Source: CAUZWH01 sp965247665
Lineage (GTDB): Bacteria; Pseudomonadota; Alphaproteobacteria; SHVV01
Length of the DNA: 64,000 nucleotides
Direction of reading: 5' to 3'
NCBI GenBank assembly: GCA_965247665.1
Contig: CBDFHH010000005.1
Location: 1,178,001 to 1,242,000, forward strand
Shown here: positions 35,121 through 44,693 of the stretch, in pieces
How positions within the stretch are numbered: position 1 is the stretch's first letter
Layout: each line of letters begins with the position of its first letter
The notes under the pieces: model-generated
The model's input: only the letters and a program-made list of their open reading frames with translations
The model's database searches: none
What the model was told of the DNA's origin: nothing
Translations under genes and position numbers: made by a program

Positions 35121-36181
35121 TGCGCGCGCTGGCGCAGCAGGTGGTCGGCTAGTACGCAGGCGATCATCGCTTCGCCGACCGGCACGGCGCGGATTCCGAC
35201 GCAGGGGTCGTGTCGCCCCTTGGTGGTGATTTCGACATCGGCGCCGGCGCTGTCAACCGTGCGCAGCGGCTGTGGGATCGACGATGTCGGCTTGACGGCG
35301 AAGCGGGCGACGATGTCCTGACCGGTCGAAATGCCGCCGAGCACGCCGCCGGCATGATTGGCCAGGAACCTGACCTTGCCGTTTACCATGCGCATTTCGT
35401 CGGCATTGGCGTCTCCCGTCAGCTGCGCCGTCGCGAATCCATCGCCGATCTCGACACCCTTGACCGCGTTGATGCTCATCAGCGCGGCTGCGAGGTCGGC
35501 GTCGAGCTTGCCGTAGACCGGCTCACCCAATCCGACCGGCGTACCCTCGGCGACGACTTCGATCACCGCACCGACCGAATTGCCCTGCTTGCGCAAATCG
35601 TCGAGGTAGTTCTCCCAGGTTTTCACCATACCCGGGTCGGGGCACCAGAACGGATTGTTGCCGACCTCGCTCCACTCCCAGCGGTCGCGCTCGATCGCAT
35701 GCTCACCGATCCGAACCAAGGCCCCGCGGATCGTCACGCCATCGCCGAGGACCTTGCGGGCGATCGCACCCGCGGCGACCCGCATCGCGGTTTCGCGTGC
35801 CGATGCACGACCCGAGCCGCGATAGTCGCGAATGCCGTATTTCTGCTGGTAGGTATAGTCGGCGTGGCCGGGGCGGTACTTGTCCTTGACGTCGCCGTAA
35901 TCCTTCGAGCGGGCGTCGACGTTCGCGATCATCAATGCGATCGGCATACCGGTCGTCTGTCCCTCGAAAACGCCGGCAACGATGCGAACCTCATCGGGCT
36001 CGCGGCGTTGGGTCGTGAATCGGTTCTGGCCCGGCCGGCGACGGTCGAGCCAGGGTTGGATGTCGGATTCCGACAACGGTATCCGCGGCGGCACCCCGTC
36101 GACGACGCAGCCGATGGCGGCGCCGTGGCTCTCGCCCCAGGTCGTTACGCGAAACAGACGCCCGAAACTATTGTCCGACAT
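35111..36181 (-). CDS. aroC: Chorismate synthase
   Basis: 356 residues. The three family signatures are present: GESHGAAIGCVVDGVP near the N-terminus, the GIRDYRGSGRASARETAMRVAAGA region that binds FMN and substrate, and RHDPCVGIRAVPVGEAM at the end. The enzyme converts EPSP to chorismate, the last step of the shikimate pathway, using reduced FMN. The ATG at 36181 is preferred; an in-frame GTG three codons earlier is possible. It follows fabI by 36 nt on the same strand, a common alphaproteobacterial pair. Confidence 0.97.
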   Translation of the reverse strand: MSDNSFGRLFRVTTWGESHGAAIGCVVDGVPPRIPLSESDIQPWLDRRRPGQNRFTTQRREPDEVRIVAGVFEGQTTGMPIALMIANVDARSKDYGDVKDKYRPGHADYTYQQKYGIRDYRGSGRASARETAMRVAAGAIARKVLGDGVTIRGALVRIGEHAIERDRWEWSEVGNNPFWCPDPGMVKTWENYLDDLRKQGNSVGAVIEVVAEGTPVGLGEPVYGKLDADLAAALMSINAVKGVEIGDGFATAQLTGDANADEMRMVNGKVRFLANHAGGVLGGISTGQDIVARFAVKPTSSIPQPLRTVDSAGADVEITTKGRHDPCVGIRAVPVGEAMIACVLADHLLRQRAQNG

Positions 36182-36217
36182 GCTTCCCACCGACGCCCGG
36201 CCGGCAGCCGGCGCGGG

Positions 36218-37042
36218 CTATTCCTCGTTGATCACCACGGAGATATCCGGCGCGTCGACCGCCTTCATCCCAACCACGTGATAGCCGCAATCGACATGGT
36301 GAACCTCGCCCGTGACGGCACTGGCGAGGTCGCTCAACAGATACAGAGCAGCGTTGCCGACTTCGTCGGTCGACACCGTCCGTTTGAGCGGCGAGTTATA
36401 CTCGTTCCATTTGAGGATATAGCGAAAGTCGCCGATACCGGATGCCGCCAGTGTCTTGATCGGTCCGGCCGAGATTGCGTTGCAACGAATCCCGTCGGCA
36501 CCGAGGTCGACGGCGATGTAGCGGACGCTGGCTTCGAGCGCGGCCTTGGCCACACCCATGACATTGTAGTGCGGCATCACTTTTTCGGCGCCGTAATAGG
36601 TGAGTGTGAGCAGGCTGCCGCCGTCGATCATCAACGGGCTGGCACGCTGGCAGACGGCCGTAAAGGAGTAGCACGAGATCTCCATCGTGCTCTGGAAGTT
36701 CGCAAGCGTGGTGTCGACATAACGACCCTTGAGCTGATCCTTGTCCGAGAAGGCCACCGCGTGGACAACAAAATCGAGACTCCGCCAAGCCCGTGCGAGC
36801 TCTGAGAAAACGGCGTCCACCGAGGCGACGTCGGTAACATCGCACGGCAGCACGATGTCGGCGCCGACCGACGCGGCAAGTGGTTTGACGCGTTTACCGA
36901 GCGAGTCCCCCTGGTAGGTCAGCGCCAATTCGGCACCCGCATTGGCGAGCGCTTTGGTGACGCCCCAGGCCAGCGACCGATCGTTGGCGACACCCATGAT
37001 CAGGCCTTTCTTGCCCGCCATCAAGGCGCCAGCATCGGTCAT
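36218..37042 (-). CDS. fabI: Enoyl-[acyl-carrier-protein] reductase (NADH)
   Basis: 274 residues from the ATG at 37042, with GAGAGG upstream. The FabI-type signatures are GVANDRSLAWG for NADH and the catalytic Tyr-x6-Lys YNVMGVAK. AISAGPIKTLAASGI is the usual substrate-loop region. The enzyme reduces the enoyl-ACP double bond in the last step of each fatty-acid elongation cycle. It lies upstream of aroC. The frame extends beyond the start to 37135 but that part has no homology and no ribosome site. Confidence 0.96.
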   Translation of the reverse strand: MTDAGALMAGKKGLIMGVANDRSLAWGVTKALANAGAELALTYQGDSLGKRVKPLAASVGADIVLPCDVTDVASVDAVFSELARAWRSLDFVVHAVAFSDKDQLKGRYVDTTLANFQSTMEISCYSFTAVCQRASPLMIDGGSLLTLTYYGAEKVMPHYNVMGVAKAALEASVRYIAVDLGADGIRCNAISAGPIKTLAASGIGDFRYILKWNEYNSPLKRTVSTDEVGNAALYLLSDLASAVTGEVHHVDCGYHVVGMKAVDAPDISVVINEE

Positions 37043-37406
37043 CGAATCCTCTCGGAGCAGAGACGGCGGAAGAAAATCGGCGGCCATCCTACACCAAGAA
37101 AGGGGCGAGACAAGCGATCGGCCAACGCCGATCACGGCTGGTGTACCCTGAATGATGGGCTAGCTGGCGAGTGCGCCGTCGACTTCGGTGACCGCGTCGG
37201 CGATATCGGTACGGCGTTTTGGTGGCCGCGCGCGGGGACGTTGCGCTGGGCAATACCCTCGCCCTTGAGGTGCAGGACGGTCCTTCAGGGGGTTGCCCTT
37301 GGCCAGTTCATCGCGATCGCACTGCAAGCGCCGGAACGTGGATCTCGTCTCGTCCGATCTTGCCGTCGCCGCCCGCTGTCCTGCCCGGCCGCAGGCGTTA
37401 CTCAGC

Positions 37407-37883
37407 CTAGCTCGAAACGATTTTCCAACTTCCGTCGGGTTGTCGGCAGGCCGTGCCGTAAGCTTCTTCGGTGCGGGCGCCAACCGTCACCGTCTGCGAA
37501 AATTCGCGGCAATTGGTTCCGTCGCTTTGCGAGAAAGTGTCGGTCGGCGTAACCGAGCCCGAGTTGCCGCTGTCCGGGTTCTGCCAAGTGCTCGTCGCGC
37601 CCGTTGGCGCTGTTTCGAGCGATTGCTGCATGGTTTGCTGAATCGCAACGCGATCTGCGCGATCGAGCGACTTGCCGATCTCCTTGCCGATGAAAGCGCC
37701 AAGCAAGGTTCCGGCGGCCGTGCCAACCAGCTGGCCCCGACCCTTGCCGACCTGTGAGCCCGCGAGGCCGCCGACGGCGGCGCCCAAGAGCGTACCGACA
37801 CTTTCCTTTGGCCCCACGCCGTCCGTGCACGCCATCAACGCGAACGCGGCAACGCCGACCACAGCAAACTTGAATCGATGCAT
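37407..37883 (-). CDS. 17-kDa surface-antigen-like lipoprotein (glycine zipper, RT0821/Lpp0805 type)
   Basis: 158 residues. The lipoprotein signal peptide ends in FALMAC (Cys19). A glycine zipper (GTLLGAAVGGLAGSQVGKGRG...AAGTLLGAFIGKEIG) occupies about 30-70. The C-terminal domain, with two Cys residues (NCREFSQTVTVG...TACRQPDGSW), is typical of the RT0821/Lpp0805 surface protein family. Probably an outer-membrane lipoprotein. The start has TAGGAGAGGAA upstream. It is divergent from pdxH, 237 nt away. Confidence 0.92.
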   Translation of the reverse strand: MHRFKFAVVGVAAFALMACTDGVGPKESVGTLLGAAVGGLAGSQVGKGRGQLVGTAAGTLLGAFIGKEIGKSLDRADRVAIQQTMQQSLETAPTGATSTWQNPDSGNSGSVTPTDTFSQSDGTNCREFSQTVTVGARTEEAYGTACRQPDGSWKIVSS

Positions 37884-38120
37884 CTCGTTCCTCTCCTACG
37901 GTTAAACCGAGCCCCACAACCTGCCGATCATGAACGATATTACGTCTCTGGAATCTGGTGCGAAACGTGAAAAACTCAAGGGGTATCGGGGTGTCTATCC
38001 GACCTCGATTACGAACTTCTTACGTCGTCGGGCGCACGCGAATTGCGGCGGTGTGGCGCTCGATATATGTCTATACCCGCATCAGGTCGCGTTGCGATGC
38101 TGCCGGACCCTGTGGAGACA

Positions 38121-38711
38121 ATGTCGTTAACACCGGTCGAAAATCCGTTCTCTCTTTTCTCCGACTGGTTTGCCGAGGCGGACGCCAGCGAACCCGGATT
38201 AGCCCATGCCATGTCGCTCGCGACGGTCGCCGCGACCGGTGCGCCATCGCTACGCATGGTGCTGCTGAAGGACGCAGACGAAAGGGGATTCGTTTTCTAC
38301 ACCAATACCGGCAGTCGCAAGGCCGGGGAGATCGAAGAAACCGGTGGCGCTGCTCTCTGTTTTCACTGGAAAAGCGTGAGTCGCCAGGTTCGAATCGAGG
38401 GGCGGGTTGTGGGGGTTACCGACGCCGAAGCCGATGACTATTGGACCGGCCGCCCGCGCGATGCTCAGATCGGCGCCTGGGCGTCGAAGCAATCGGAACC
38501 CTACTCGGCGCGTGCGCAGCTCGAAGCCGCGGTCGCCCAATTCGAAAAGCGGTTCGACGGCCGGTCGGTGCCACGCCCGAATTTCTGGACCGGCTACCGG
38601 GTCGTTCCGACGCGCATCGAGTTCTGGCAGCAACAACCATCCCGGTTGCATGATCGATTGATCTATACTCGCACCGAGGATGGGTGGGCAACCCAACTGC
38701 TCTATCCCTAG
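38121..38711 (+). CDS. pdxH: Pyridoxamine 5'-phosphate oxidase
   Basis: 196 residues. The N-terminus MSLTPVENPFSLFSDWFAEA matches the family well, so the ATG at 38121 is preferred over in-frame ATG 38097 and GTG 38043, although its ribosome site (GGAG) is close. Conserved features are PSLRMVLLKDADERGFVFYTN for FMN binding and a C-terminal FWQQQPSRLHDRLIYTR. The enzyme oxidises pyridoxine or pyridoxamine 5'-phosphate to PLP. It is 35 nt upstream of the CDF exporter on the same strand. Confidence 0.94.
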   Translation: MSLTPVENPFSLFSDWFAEADASEPGLAHAMSLATVAATGAPSLRMVLLKDADERGFVFYTNTGSRKAGEIEETGGAALCFHWKSVSRQVRIEGRVVGVTDAEADDYWTGRPRDAQIGAWASKQSEPYSARAQLEAAVAQFEKRFDGRSVPRPNFWTGYRVVPTRIEFWQQQPSRLHDRLIYTRTEDGWATQLLYP

Positions 38712-38746
38712 GCGGCGAGCGCGCGTCGCGGCGACCGATAGTCGAG

Positions 38747-39691
38747 ATGAACGAAGCACAACCACAAATTTCCCGTGACGCGACAACAGGTTCGCTACAC
38801 GGGCCCGGCGTGCCGCTGATGCGCCTGACGACCTATGCCGCCGTCCTCGTCGCGACATTCCTGGCGGCGATAAAACTGTATGCCTGGATCGAAACCGGTT
38901 CGGTCGCGATGCTGAGCTCGTTGGTCGATTCGCTGCTCGACGCCCTGGCTTCCATCGTCAATCTGATCGCCGTACGGGCGGCCCTCGCGCCGCACGATCG
39001 CGAGCATCGCTTCGGCCACGGCAAGGCCGAACCCCTCGCCGGCTTGATGCAGGCGATGGTCATCACTGCTTCGGTAGTCTTCGTTCTCGTCGAGGCGGTC
39101 CCTCGATTCTTCGAGCCGGTAGCGGTCGTCCAGGGCGAGATCGGAGTGGGCGTCATGGTCGTTTCAATCGTGCTGACCAGCGGCTTGGTCGCGTTACAGC
39201 GGTTTGCGATTCGCCGTACGGGCTCGGTCGCGATCAACGCCGACTCGCTGCACTATCGCAGCGATCTCATGATGAATCTCGGCGTCATCGCGGCGCTGCT
39301 TCTGGCGACCTACGGTGGTTTAGCTCTCTTCGATCCCCTGTTCGCGGTCGTGGTTGCCGGTTACGTCCTGTACAGTGTGTGGCGCATCGTCAGGCAGTCC
39401 TACGACATGCTGATGGATCGCGAGTTCCCCGAGGCGGAACGCACGCGGATCCGCGATATTGCCCAGCATCACCCGGAAGTGCTTGCCGTCCACGACATGC
39501 GAACCCGCCAAGCCGGCATTCGCTCTTTCGTGCAACTCCACATCGAGTTGCCCGCGAAAATGCCGCTCGAGCGCGCGCATGTCATATCCGATGAAGTGGA
39601 AGCCGAGATACGGCGCGCCTTCCCCGAAATCGACGTGATCATTCACCAGGACCCCGAAGGCGTCGATGAGGCACGAGCCGAATTCAGCTAG
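38747..39691 (+). CDS. Cation diffusion facilitator (FieF-like) metal exporter
   Basis: 314 residues with six membrane helices. Metal-binding residues are visible in helices II and V: SSLVDSLLDALASIVN and SLHYRSDLMMN (H-x3-D). The HRFGHGKAEPLA motif of the IL2 loop is typical of FieF. A C-terminal cytoplasmic domain (about 215-305) contains further His residues. The family exports Zn2+, Fe2+, Mn2+ or similar ions against the proton gradient. The ATG at 38747 fits the family N-terminus. It is probably co-transcribed with pdxH. Confidence 0.92.
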   Translation: MNEAQPQISRDATTGSLHGPGVPLMRLTTYAAVLVATFLAAIKLYAWIETGSVAMLSSLVDSLLDALASIVNLIAVRAALAPHDREHRFGHGKAEPLAGLMQAMVITASVVFVLVEAVPRFFEPVAVVQGEIGVGVMVVSIVLTSGLVALQRFAIRRTGSVAINADSLHYRSDLMMNLGVIAALLLATYGGLALFDPLFAVVVAGYVLYSVWRIVRQSYDMLMDREFPEAERTRIRDIAQHHPEVLAVHDMRTRQAGIRSFVQLHIELPAKMPLERAHVISDEVEAEIRRAFPEIDVIIHQDPEGVDEARAEFS

Positions 39692-39774
39692 GCCGAGACC
39701 GACCTTTCCGGGTCTGCAGAGCCGCAAAAAGCGTGGTAGTCTGCAGATAGCCCAGGCGATACACAGGTGACCCG

Positions 39775-40641
39775 ATGACCATTCGTACGGTACTCGTGCC
39801 GCTGGGGAGCTCGCAGAACCCGACACGGCACCTCGCCAGTGCATTCGCTTTCGCCACGCGGCTCGATGCCCATATCGACGTGTTCCATATCAGTCCCGAT
39901 CCGCGCGACAGCGTTGCGTATGTCGGCGAGGGGGTCACCGGAGCCATCATCGAAGACTTGATGTCGGCTGCGGAGCAGGAAGGCGATGCCCGCGCGACGC
40001 AATCGCAGGAGCAGTTCGCCTCGATGTGCGCCGCGACAGGGGCAACCGTGGACAATGCTGCCGGCGCGGTCGGCTTCAGCGCCGCCTTCGCCACGGTAAC
40101 CGGACGCATCTATGATCTCATCGCCTTACGCGGGCGTCTCGCCGACGTCATCGTCGTGCCGCGACCGCAGAAAGGCGACGACGCGATGGTTCAAGCGACC
40201 CTCGAGGTCGCGCTGCTGGAAACCGGACGTCCCGTTCTGGTGGTACCTCCACACGACGTATCGGAGCTCGGCGACCGTATCGTGATTCTTTGGAGCGGTG
40301 CCGAGGAGGCTGCGCGCGCGGTCGCCGGTGCGTTGCCCCTGCTGCACATGGCGGAATCGGTCGCCGCCTATTCGTTCTCGCGTTATGCCAAACCGTTGGC
40401 GCGGGCGGCTGATCTGGTCACCTATCTCGCTTGGCATGGCATCGATGTGGGCAAGCACGAGGATATCGATACCGCCGGCCGCGACGTCGCCGACGCGGTT
40501 TTGGAGAAGCTCGACGAAAACCGAGCCGATCTCGTCGTAATGGGCGCTTATACCCACAGCCGTTTGCGGCACCTTATTTTCGGCGGTATGACCAGCGCGA
40601 TGCTCGAACGGGCAGAAATACCCGTTCTTATGGCTCATTGA
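39775..40641 (+). CDS. Universal stress protein, two-domain
   Basis: 288 residues. The first UspA-like unit covers about 1-155 (TVLVPLGSS... VARPVLVVPP) and the second about 165-288, ending in the nucleotide-binding pattern VVMGAYTHSRLRHLIFGGMTSAMLERAEIPVLM (G-x2-x-x9-G-S/T). The start ATG has AGGTGA upstream. Such proteins support survival under stress and often bind ATP. The gene is 83 nt after the CDF gene and 44 nt before an SDR gene, all on the plus strand. Confidence 0.92.
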   Translation: MTIRTVLVPLGSSQNPTRHLASAFAFATRLDAHIDVFHISPDPRDSVAYVGEGVTGAIIEDLMSAAEQEGDARATQSQEQFASMCAATGATVDNAAGAVGFSAAFATVTGRIYDLIALRGRLADVIVVPRPQKGDDAMVQATLEVALLETGRPVLVVPPHDVSELGDRIVILWSGAEEAARAVAGALPLLHMAESVAAYSFSRYAKPLARAADLVTYLAWHGIDVGKHEDIDTAGRDVADAVLEKLDENRADLVVMGAYTHSRLRHLIFGGMTSAMLERAEIPVLMAH

Positions 40642-40685
40642 GCGCCACAGGGGGCGTCGCATTCCTGTTGCACTAGCTTCCGCGC

Positions 40686-41423
40686 ATGGATAACGAACAA
40701 AAAACGCTGGTGCTCACGGGAGCAAGCCGCGGTATTGGCCACGCAACCGTCAAGCGATTCAATGCTGCGGGTTGGCGGATCATTACCTGTTCCCGGGAGC
40801 CTTTCTCGGAGGAATGCCCTTGGGATGCCGGGCCCGAGGACCATGTCGTCATAGATCTCGCCGACGAGGAGAACACGCACCGCGGCATCCACACGCTGCG
40901 CGAGCGAATCGCGGGCGAACCGCTCAATGCGCTGGTTAACAATGCGGCGATTTCGCCCAAGCTCGGTAACGGAACGCGTTTGAGCACGCTCAATACCGAA
41001 GTCGATCTCTGGCGCACGGTCTTCAACGTCAACTTTTTCGCGCCCATCGTCCTGGCTCGCGGTTTAATCGACGAGCTTCGCGCCGGTCGCGGATCGATCG
41101 TGAATGTCACCTCGATTGCCGGCGGTCGGGTTCATCCGTTTGCCGGATCAGCCTATTCGACGTCGAAGGCGGCGCTGGCGTCGCTCACCCGTGAGATGGC
41201 GGCCGACCTTGGGCCGCTCGGCATCCGGGTCAACGCCATCGCTCCAGGCGAGATCGAGACCTCGATGATCAGCCCGCAATATCAGGAAATGGCTAAAGAG
41301 ATCCCCATGCGCCGACTCGGAACGGCGGAGGAAGTTGCAAAAACGATCTACTTCCTGTGCACCGAGCAGTCGAGCTACGTGAACGGCGCCGAAATCCACA
41401 TCAATGGTGGGCAACACGTCTGA
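40686..41423 (+). CDS. Short-chain dehydrogenase/reductase
   Basis: 245 residues of the classical SDR fold. Cofactor motif TGASRGIGHATVKRF, NNAA in LNALVNNAAIS, catalytic Ser in VNVTSIAG, and YSTSKAAL (Tyr-x3-Lys). The C-terminus ends with GAEIHINGGQHV, the usual SDR end. An acidic residue after the second beta strand is not obvious, so NADPH preference is possible. The ATG at 40686 is not preceded by a clear ribosome site. The substrate is unknown. Confidence 0.92.
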   Translation: MDNEQKTLVLTGASRGIGHATVKRFNAAGWRIITCSREPFSEECPWDAGPEDHVVIDLADEENTHRGIHTLRERIAGEPLNALVNNAAISPKLGNGTRLSTLNTEVDLWRTVFNVNFFAPIVLARGLIDELRAGRGSIVNVTSIAGGRVHPFAGSAYSTSKAALASLTREMAADLGPLGIRVNAIAPGEIETSMISPQYQEMAKEIPMRRLGTAEEVAKTIYFLCTEQSSYVNGAEIHINGGQHV

Positions 41424-41492
41424 CGCTCGTGGCGCGGAGCGCGGACGGCGAGGCATGTCGGAATTGGGACCCGATTACACCGGGTCATCTTG

Positions 41493-41875
41493 ATGGCGTC
41501 GTCGTTGGCCTCCGATCCCGAGTTCGCGAACAACACTTTCGATATCGGCGCCATCCGCTAAAGCCTGTCGGCCCGTTTTGGCCGGGCGTGGGACGTAATC
41601 GGCGAGGATCGCATCATCCGGGGATCCGACCACTCGCAGCCGCGCCATACATTCCCCGACAGCTACGACATCACCAAGCGTCACTTGCCGGCCAGACCGA
41701 TCGCGTGGTCGCCGCCGCCGGGCTGAATTGTGCGCGTCTGTTCGACCTCGAGGTGCCGTCGGAGGCGATGGCGGCCACCGGCGAATGCTCACGCCTCGGC
41801 CCGCACCTTGACGCGTATTCCGAGCGTTTACTAACCTGGAGGCCTCGGGTTTACGGCACCATGCCGACCGCCTGA
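41493..41875 (+). pseudogene. Decayed amidohydrolase (Amidohydro_2-type) C-terminal remnant
   Basis: From about 41562 the frame reads ARFGRAWDVIGEDRIIRGSDHSQPRHTFPDSYDITKR, with the conserved GSDHSQP-type metal/substrate segment. It then continues one frame over as SLAGQTDRVVAAAGLNCARLFDLEVP, the usual C-terminal helix of 2-amino-3-carboxymuconate-semialdehyde-decarboxylase-like amidohydrolases. A stop codon precedes the segment and a frameshift splits it near 41685. The N-terminal half of the barrel is absent. It is a remnant immediately upstream of an ABC-import operon, which may have replaced it. Confidence 0.65.
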
Positions 41876-41940
41876 TCAGTTGTTGTTCGATCGTCTTTGT
41901 TGGTCGGTCGAGCGCGCGCACGGCCCTTCGGGAGGAACCA

Positions 41941-42963
41941 ATGACAGAATTGCCTAACATCAGTCGACGAAACGTCCTCAAGAGTATCGGTGGCGTCGCC
42001 CTGGCCCCCCTGATGGCGGGATCGGCCTTGGCGCAGACCATGAAAGCGACCTTCGCTTACGGAAGCATCGGCTATATCTGGAGTGTCGTGCACATTGCCC
42101 AAAGGGAGGGAGCGTGGGGCAAAGCGGGTATCGAACTGGACACGATCGATTTCCCAAGCGGTCGCGACGCGATGCAGGCGTTGCTGGCGAGATCGGCCGA
42201 CTTCGCGACGGCAACAGATACACCGGTCGTGTTTGCAGCTTTGCGCGGGTTACGGCCTGTCATCCTCGCCAATTACAGCCGCTATTCCTTTGACATGAAG
42301 GTCACGGTGAGGAAAGACCGTGATATCGACGTCAATGATCCCGCATCGCTGAAGGGCAAGCGTCTTGGGACTTTGCTCGGTACCAGCGGCCAATACATGC
42401 TCGATCGGTATCTGGAAATGGCCGGCCTCACCATGGATGACGTGGAACTCATCAACATGGCGCCCGCGGATCTCGTGTCCGCGACGGCACGCGGCGAACT
42501 GGACGGTTTCTCTTGGACCAGCCGGGCGGCGCGTCTCGCCGACAAACAATCCGATGGCATGACGGCAACGATGACCCAAGACGGCTTTGACAAGTTCTTC
42601 CAGAGCCATCAACTCCTCCTCACCAACGAGGAAGTCGTCGAGCGCAAGCCGGAACTGCTGGAACCCGCCGTTCAAGCGATGCTAACGGCCGAGGATATCA
42701 TCCACAATAATCCGTCCTGGCCGGAGACAATCACCGAACGGACCAGAACACCGGCGGCGGAGATACGCGCCTCCGTTTCGGTCTATGACTTTTCCGTGAA
42801 GTTCGATCAGCGATTCCTGGACGACCTCGTAGCGGAAGCGGAGTGGGCCATTCGAACAGGCAAAGCTCAGGCACCCGCCGGAGATCTCAGGGAGTTGATG
42901 CGCAGCTTGATCTATGATGCCCCGCTGCGGGCTATTCGACCGGATAGGGTTACGCTCTCCTAA
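41941..42963 (+). CDS. ABC transporter substrate-binding protein (NMT1/SsuA-like), Tat-exported
   Basis: 340 residues. A Tat signal is visible: SRRNVLKSIGG...LAPLMAGSALAQ, with the twin Arg at 9-10 and a probable cleavage after AQ near 32. The mature protein has the NMT1/THI5 pattern (GYIWSVVHIAQREGAWGKAGIELD, a LARSADFATATDTP ligand-site loop). Members bind aliphatic sulfonates, nitrate, taurine or pyrimidine precursors. The ribosome site GGGAGGAA is strong. First gene of an operon with ATPase, permease and amidohydrolase genes; it delivers the substrate to the permease. Confidence 0.9.
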   Translation: MTELPNISRRNVLKSIGGVALAPLMAGSALAQTMKATFAYGSIGYIWSVVHIAQREGAWGKAGIELDTIDFPSGRDAMQALLARSADFATATDTPVVFAALRGLRPVILANYSRYSFDMKVTVRKDRDIDVNDPASLKGKRLGTLLGTSGQYMLDRYLEMAGLTMDDVELINMAPADLVSATARGELDGFSWTSRAARLADKQSDGMTATMTQDGFDKFFQSHQLLLTNEEVVERKPELLEPAVQAMLTAEDIIHNNPSWPETITERTRTPAAEIRASVSVYDFSVKFDQRFLDDLVAEAEWAIRTGKAQAPAGDLRELMRSLIYDAPLRAIRPDRVTLS

Positions 42964-42978
42964 CCCAGCAGCTTCGGC

Positions 42979-43821
42979 TTGTCCGCCGTGGCTTCTCCGG
43001 CCGGCGAGGCTTTGGCAACCAACGGAAAAGAGCTCGGCGCGCCCTCGAGCGCCAAGCCTCTGATTCAGATCTCCAATGTATCGAAGATCTTTGCCACGAC
43101 CGACGGACAGCCGACCTGGGCCCTACGTGACGTTTCTCTGATCGTTGCTCCGGCCGAGTTGGTCTGCGTGGTGGGCCCGTCGGGCTGCGGCAAAACGACG
43201 CTACTGAATCTGATCGCCGGGTTTCTTCAGTGCACCAGCGGGTCCATACGATTGAATGATGTCGAGATTCGGGATCCTGGACCCGATCGGGGCGTGGTTT
43301 TCCAGGAATACGCTTTGTTTGCATGGCTCACCGCACGACAGAACATCGAGTTTGGCATGCGGATGCGCGGTGTGCCCAAGGCCGAACGACGCAGGAAAGC
43401 AAACCAATATTTGGAACTCGTCGGCCTTGAGCGTGCCGCCGAACGCTATCCACATGAGCTTTCCGGTGGCATGCGACAGCGGGTTGCGGTGGCACGCGCG
43501 CTGGCCAATGAACCCCAAATATTGCTGATGGACGAGCCGTTCGCAGCCGTCGATGCCATGACTCGCGCGACGCTACAGACTGAGCTGTTGCGGATCTGGC
43601 AGCAATTGAGGCTGGCGGTCTTCTTCATTACCCACAATGTCGAGGAAGCGATCTTTCTCAGCCAAAGGGTCATACTGATGAGTCCGCATCCCGGACGCGT
43701 ACAAGACATCATCTCCGTTGATCTGCCCCACCCGCGGGATCGTGGTTCACCCGAATTCGGCGCCCTGTACTCGCGGATCAACGCCGGACTCCACTTCAGT
43801 CCCACTGCGACCGCGTCGTGA
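42979..43821 (+). CDS. ABC transporter ATP-binding protein (nitrate/sulfonate/taurine type)
   Basis: 280 residues from a TTG at 42979, or 277 from a GTG at 42988; neither has a clear ribosome site. The ATPase motifs are complete: Walker A GPSGCGKTT, signature LSGGMRQR, Walker B LLMDEPFAAVD, and the switch His in ITHNVEEAIFLSQRV. It follows the binding protein gene by 15 nt and overlaps the permease start by 4 nt (GTGA). It powers import of the same substrate. Confidence 0.92.
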   Translation: MSAVASPAGEALATNGKELGAPSSAKPLIQISNVSKIFATTDGQPTWALRDVSLIVAPAELVCVVGPSGCGKTTLLNLIAGFLQCTSGSIRLNDVEIRDPGPDRGVVFQEYALFAWLTARQNIEFGMRMRGVPKAERRRKANQYLELVGLERAAERYPHELSGGMRQRVAVARALANEPQILLMDEPFAAVDAMTRATLQTELLRIWQQLRLAVFFITHNVEEAIFLSQRVILMSPHPGRVQDIISVDLPHPRDRGSPEFGALYSRINAGLHFSPTATAS

Positions 43822-44693
43822 CCCTCGGCGGCGCGCCCGGCACACCTGCGACCTCGGCCGAAAGCGACGAGGTGCAAGCGCTCGAGCGCGCATTCGTCGA
43901 TCAGCTTCAACGAAACAAGCGACGCGGTTTGCTGGCCTTGGTCGCACTCAATCTCCTGGGAATCGCCTTGTTTCTCGCAGCCTGGGAGATTCTCCCGAGA
44001 ATCGTTCCCAATGTGAACGTCTTGATGTTTCCTCCACCATCGCTGGTGGTCGATGCATTGATGCCGCTGATCGCGTCGGGCGAACTGGTGTCGAACATAC
44101 TGGTGAGCCTGCAGCGAGCATTCCTCGGTTTCGCTCTGGCCACGGTCCTGGGAATATCGGCCGGGTTGGTGACGGCGCGTATCCGCTTCTGTCAGCACAT
44201 CAGCGATCCTGTCCTGCATGGCTTCCGGTCGATTCCGGTCATCGCCTTGGTCCCGCTCTCGCTCATTTGGTTTGGCATAGGAGAGGCTTCAAAGGTCGCG
44301 TTGATTACCTGGGGCGCATTCTTCCCGATCTGGATCGCCGCCTTTATCGGAGTGCGTGACGTGCATCCCATCTATCTTCGGTCTGCAGCCAGCCTTGGCG
44401 CCGGATCACTGCAAACCATGATCCTTGTCGTCTTGCCGTCGGCATTGCCCCTGATTCTGGCGGGGCTTCGTCAGGCGCTTGCAATCGCGCTGATTGTACT
44501 TGTGGCAGCCGAGATCTCGGGTGCTCGAGGCGGCATCGCCTACATGATCGCCATTTCACATCAGGTATTTCGCGTCGACATCATGTTTGTTGGCCTCGCC
44601 GTACTCGGAGCGCTCGGATTTGTGCTCGATCGTTTGTTCGTGATGGCTTCGCGCAAGTTGTTCCCGTGGTATGGCCAGGACACAATCGCCTAG
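43818..44693 (+). CDS. ABC transporter permease (SsuC/TauC-like)
   Basis: 291 residues from a GTG that overlaps the ATPase stop. Six membrane segments are visible, and the EAA-type loop is SAASLGAGSLQTMILVVLPSALPLILAGLRQALAIAL, which docks the ATPase. A 40-residue N-terminal cytoplasmic tail precedes the first helix. It overlaps the following amidohydrolase gene by 23 nt. It forms the membrane channel of the importer. Confidence 0.9.
   Translation: MTLGGAPGTPATSAESDEVQALERAFVDQLQRNKRRGLLALVALNLLGIALFLAAWEILPRIVPNVNVLMFPPPSLVVDALMPLIASGELVSNILVSLQRAFLGFALATVLGISAGLVTARIRFCQHISDPVLHGFRSIPVIALVPLSLIWFGIGEASKVALITWGAFFPIWIAAFIGVRDVHPIYLRSAASLGAGSLQTMILVVLPSALPLILAGLRQALAIALIVLVAAEISGARGGIAYMIAISHQVFRVDIMFVGLAVLGALGFVLDRLFVMASRKLFPWYGQDTIA

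Noticed and set aside
41493..41558. Short frame (MASSLASDPEFANNTFDIG) resembling the end of a biotin-carboxylase domain
   Set aside because: Only about 20 residues match a loose pattern; not enough to call a separate carboxylase remnant.
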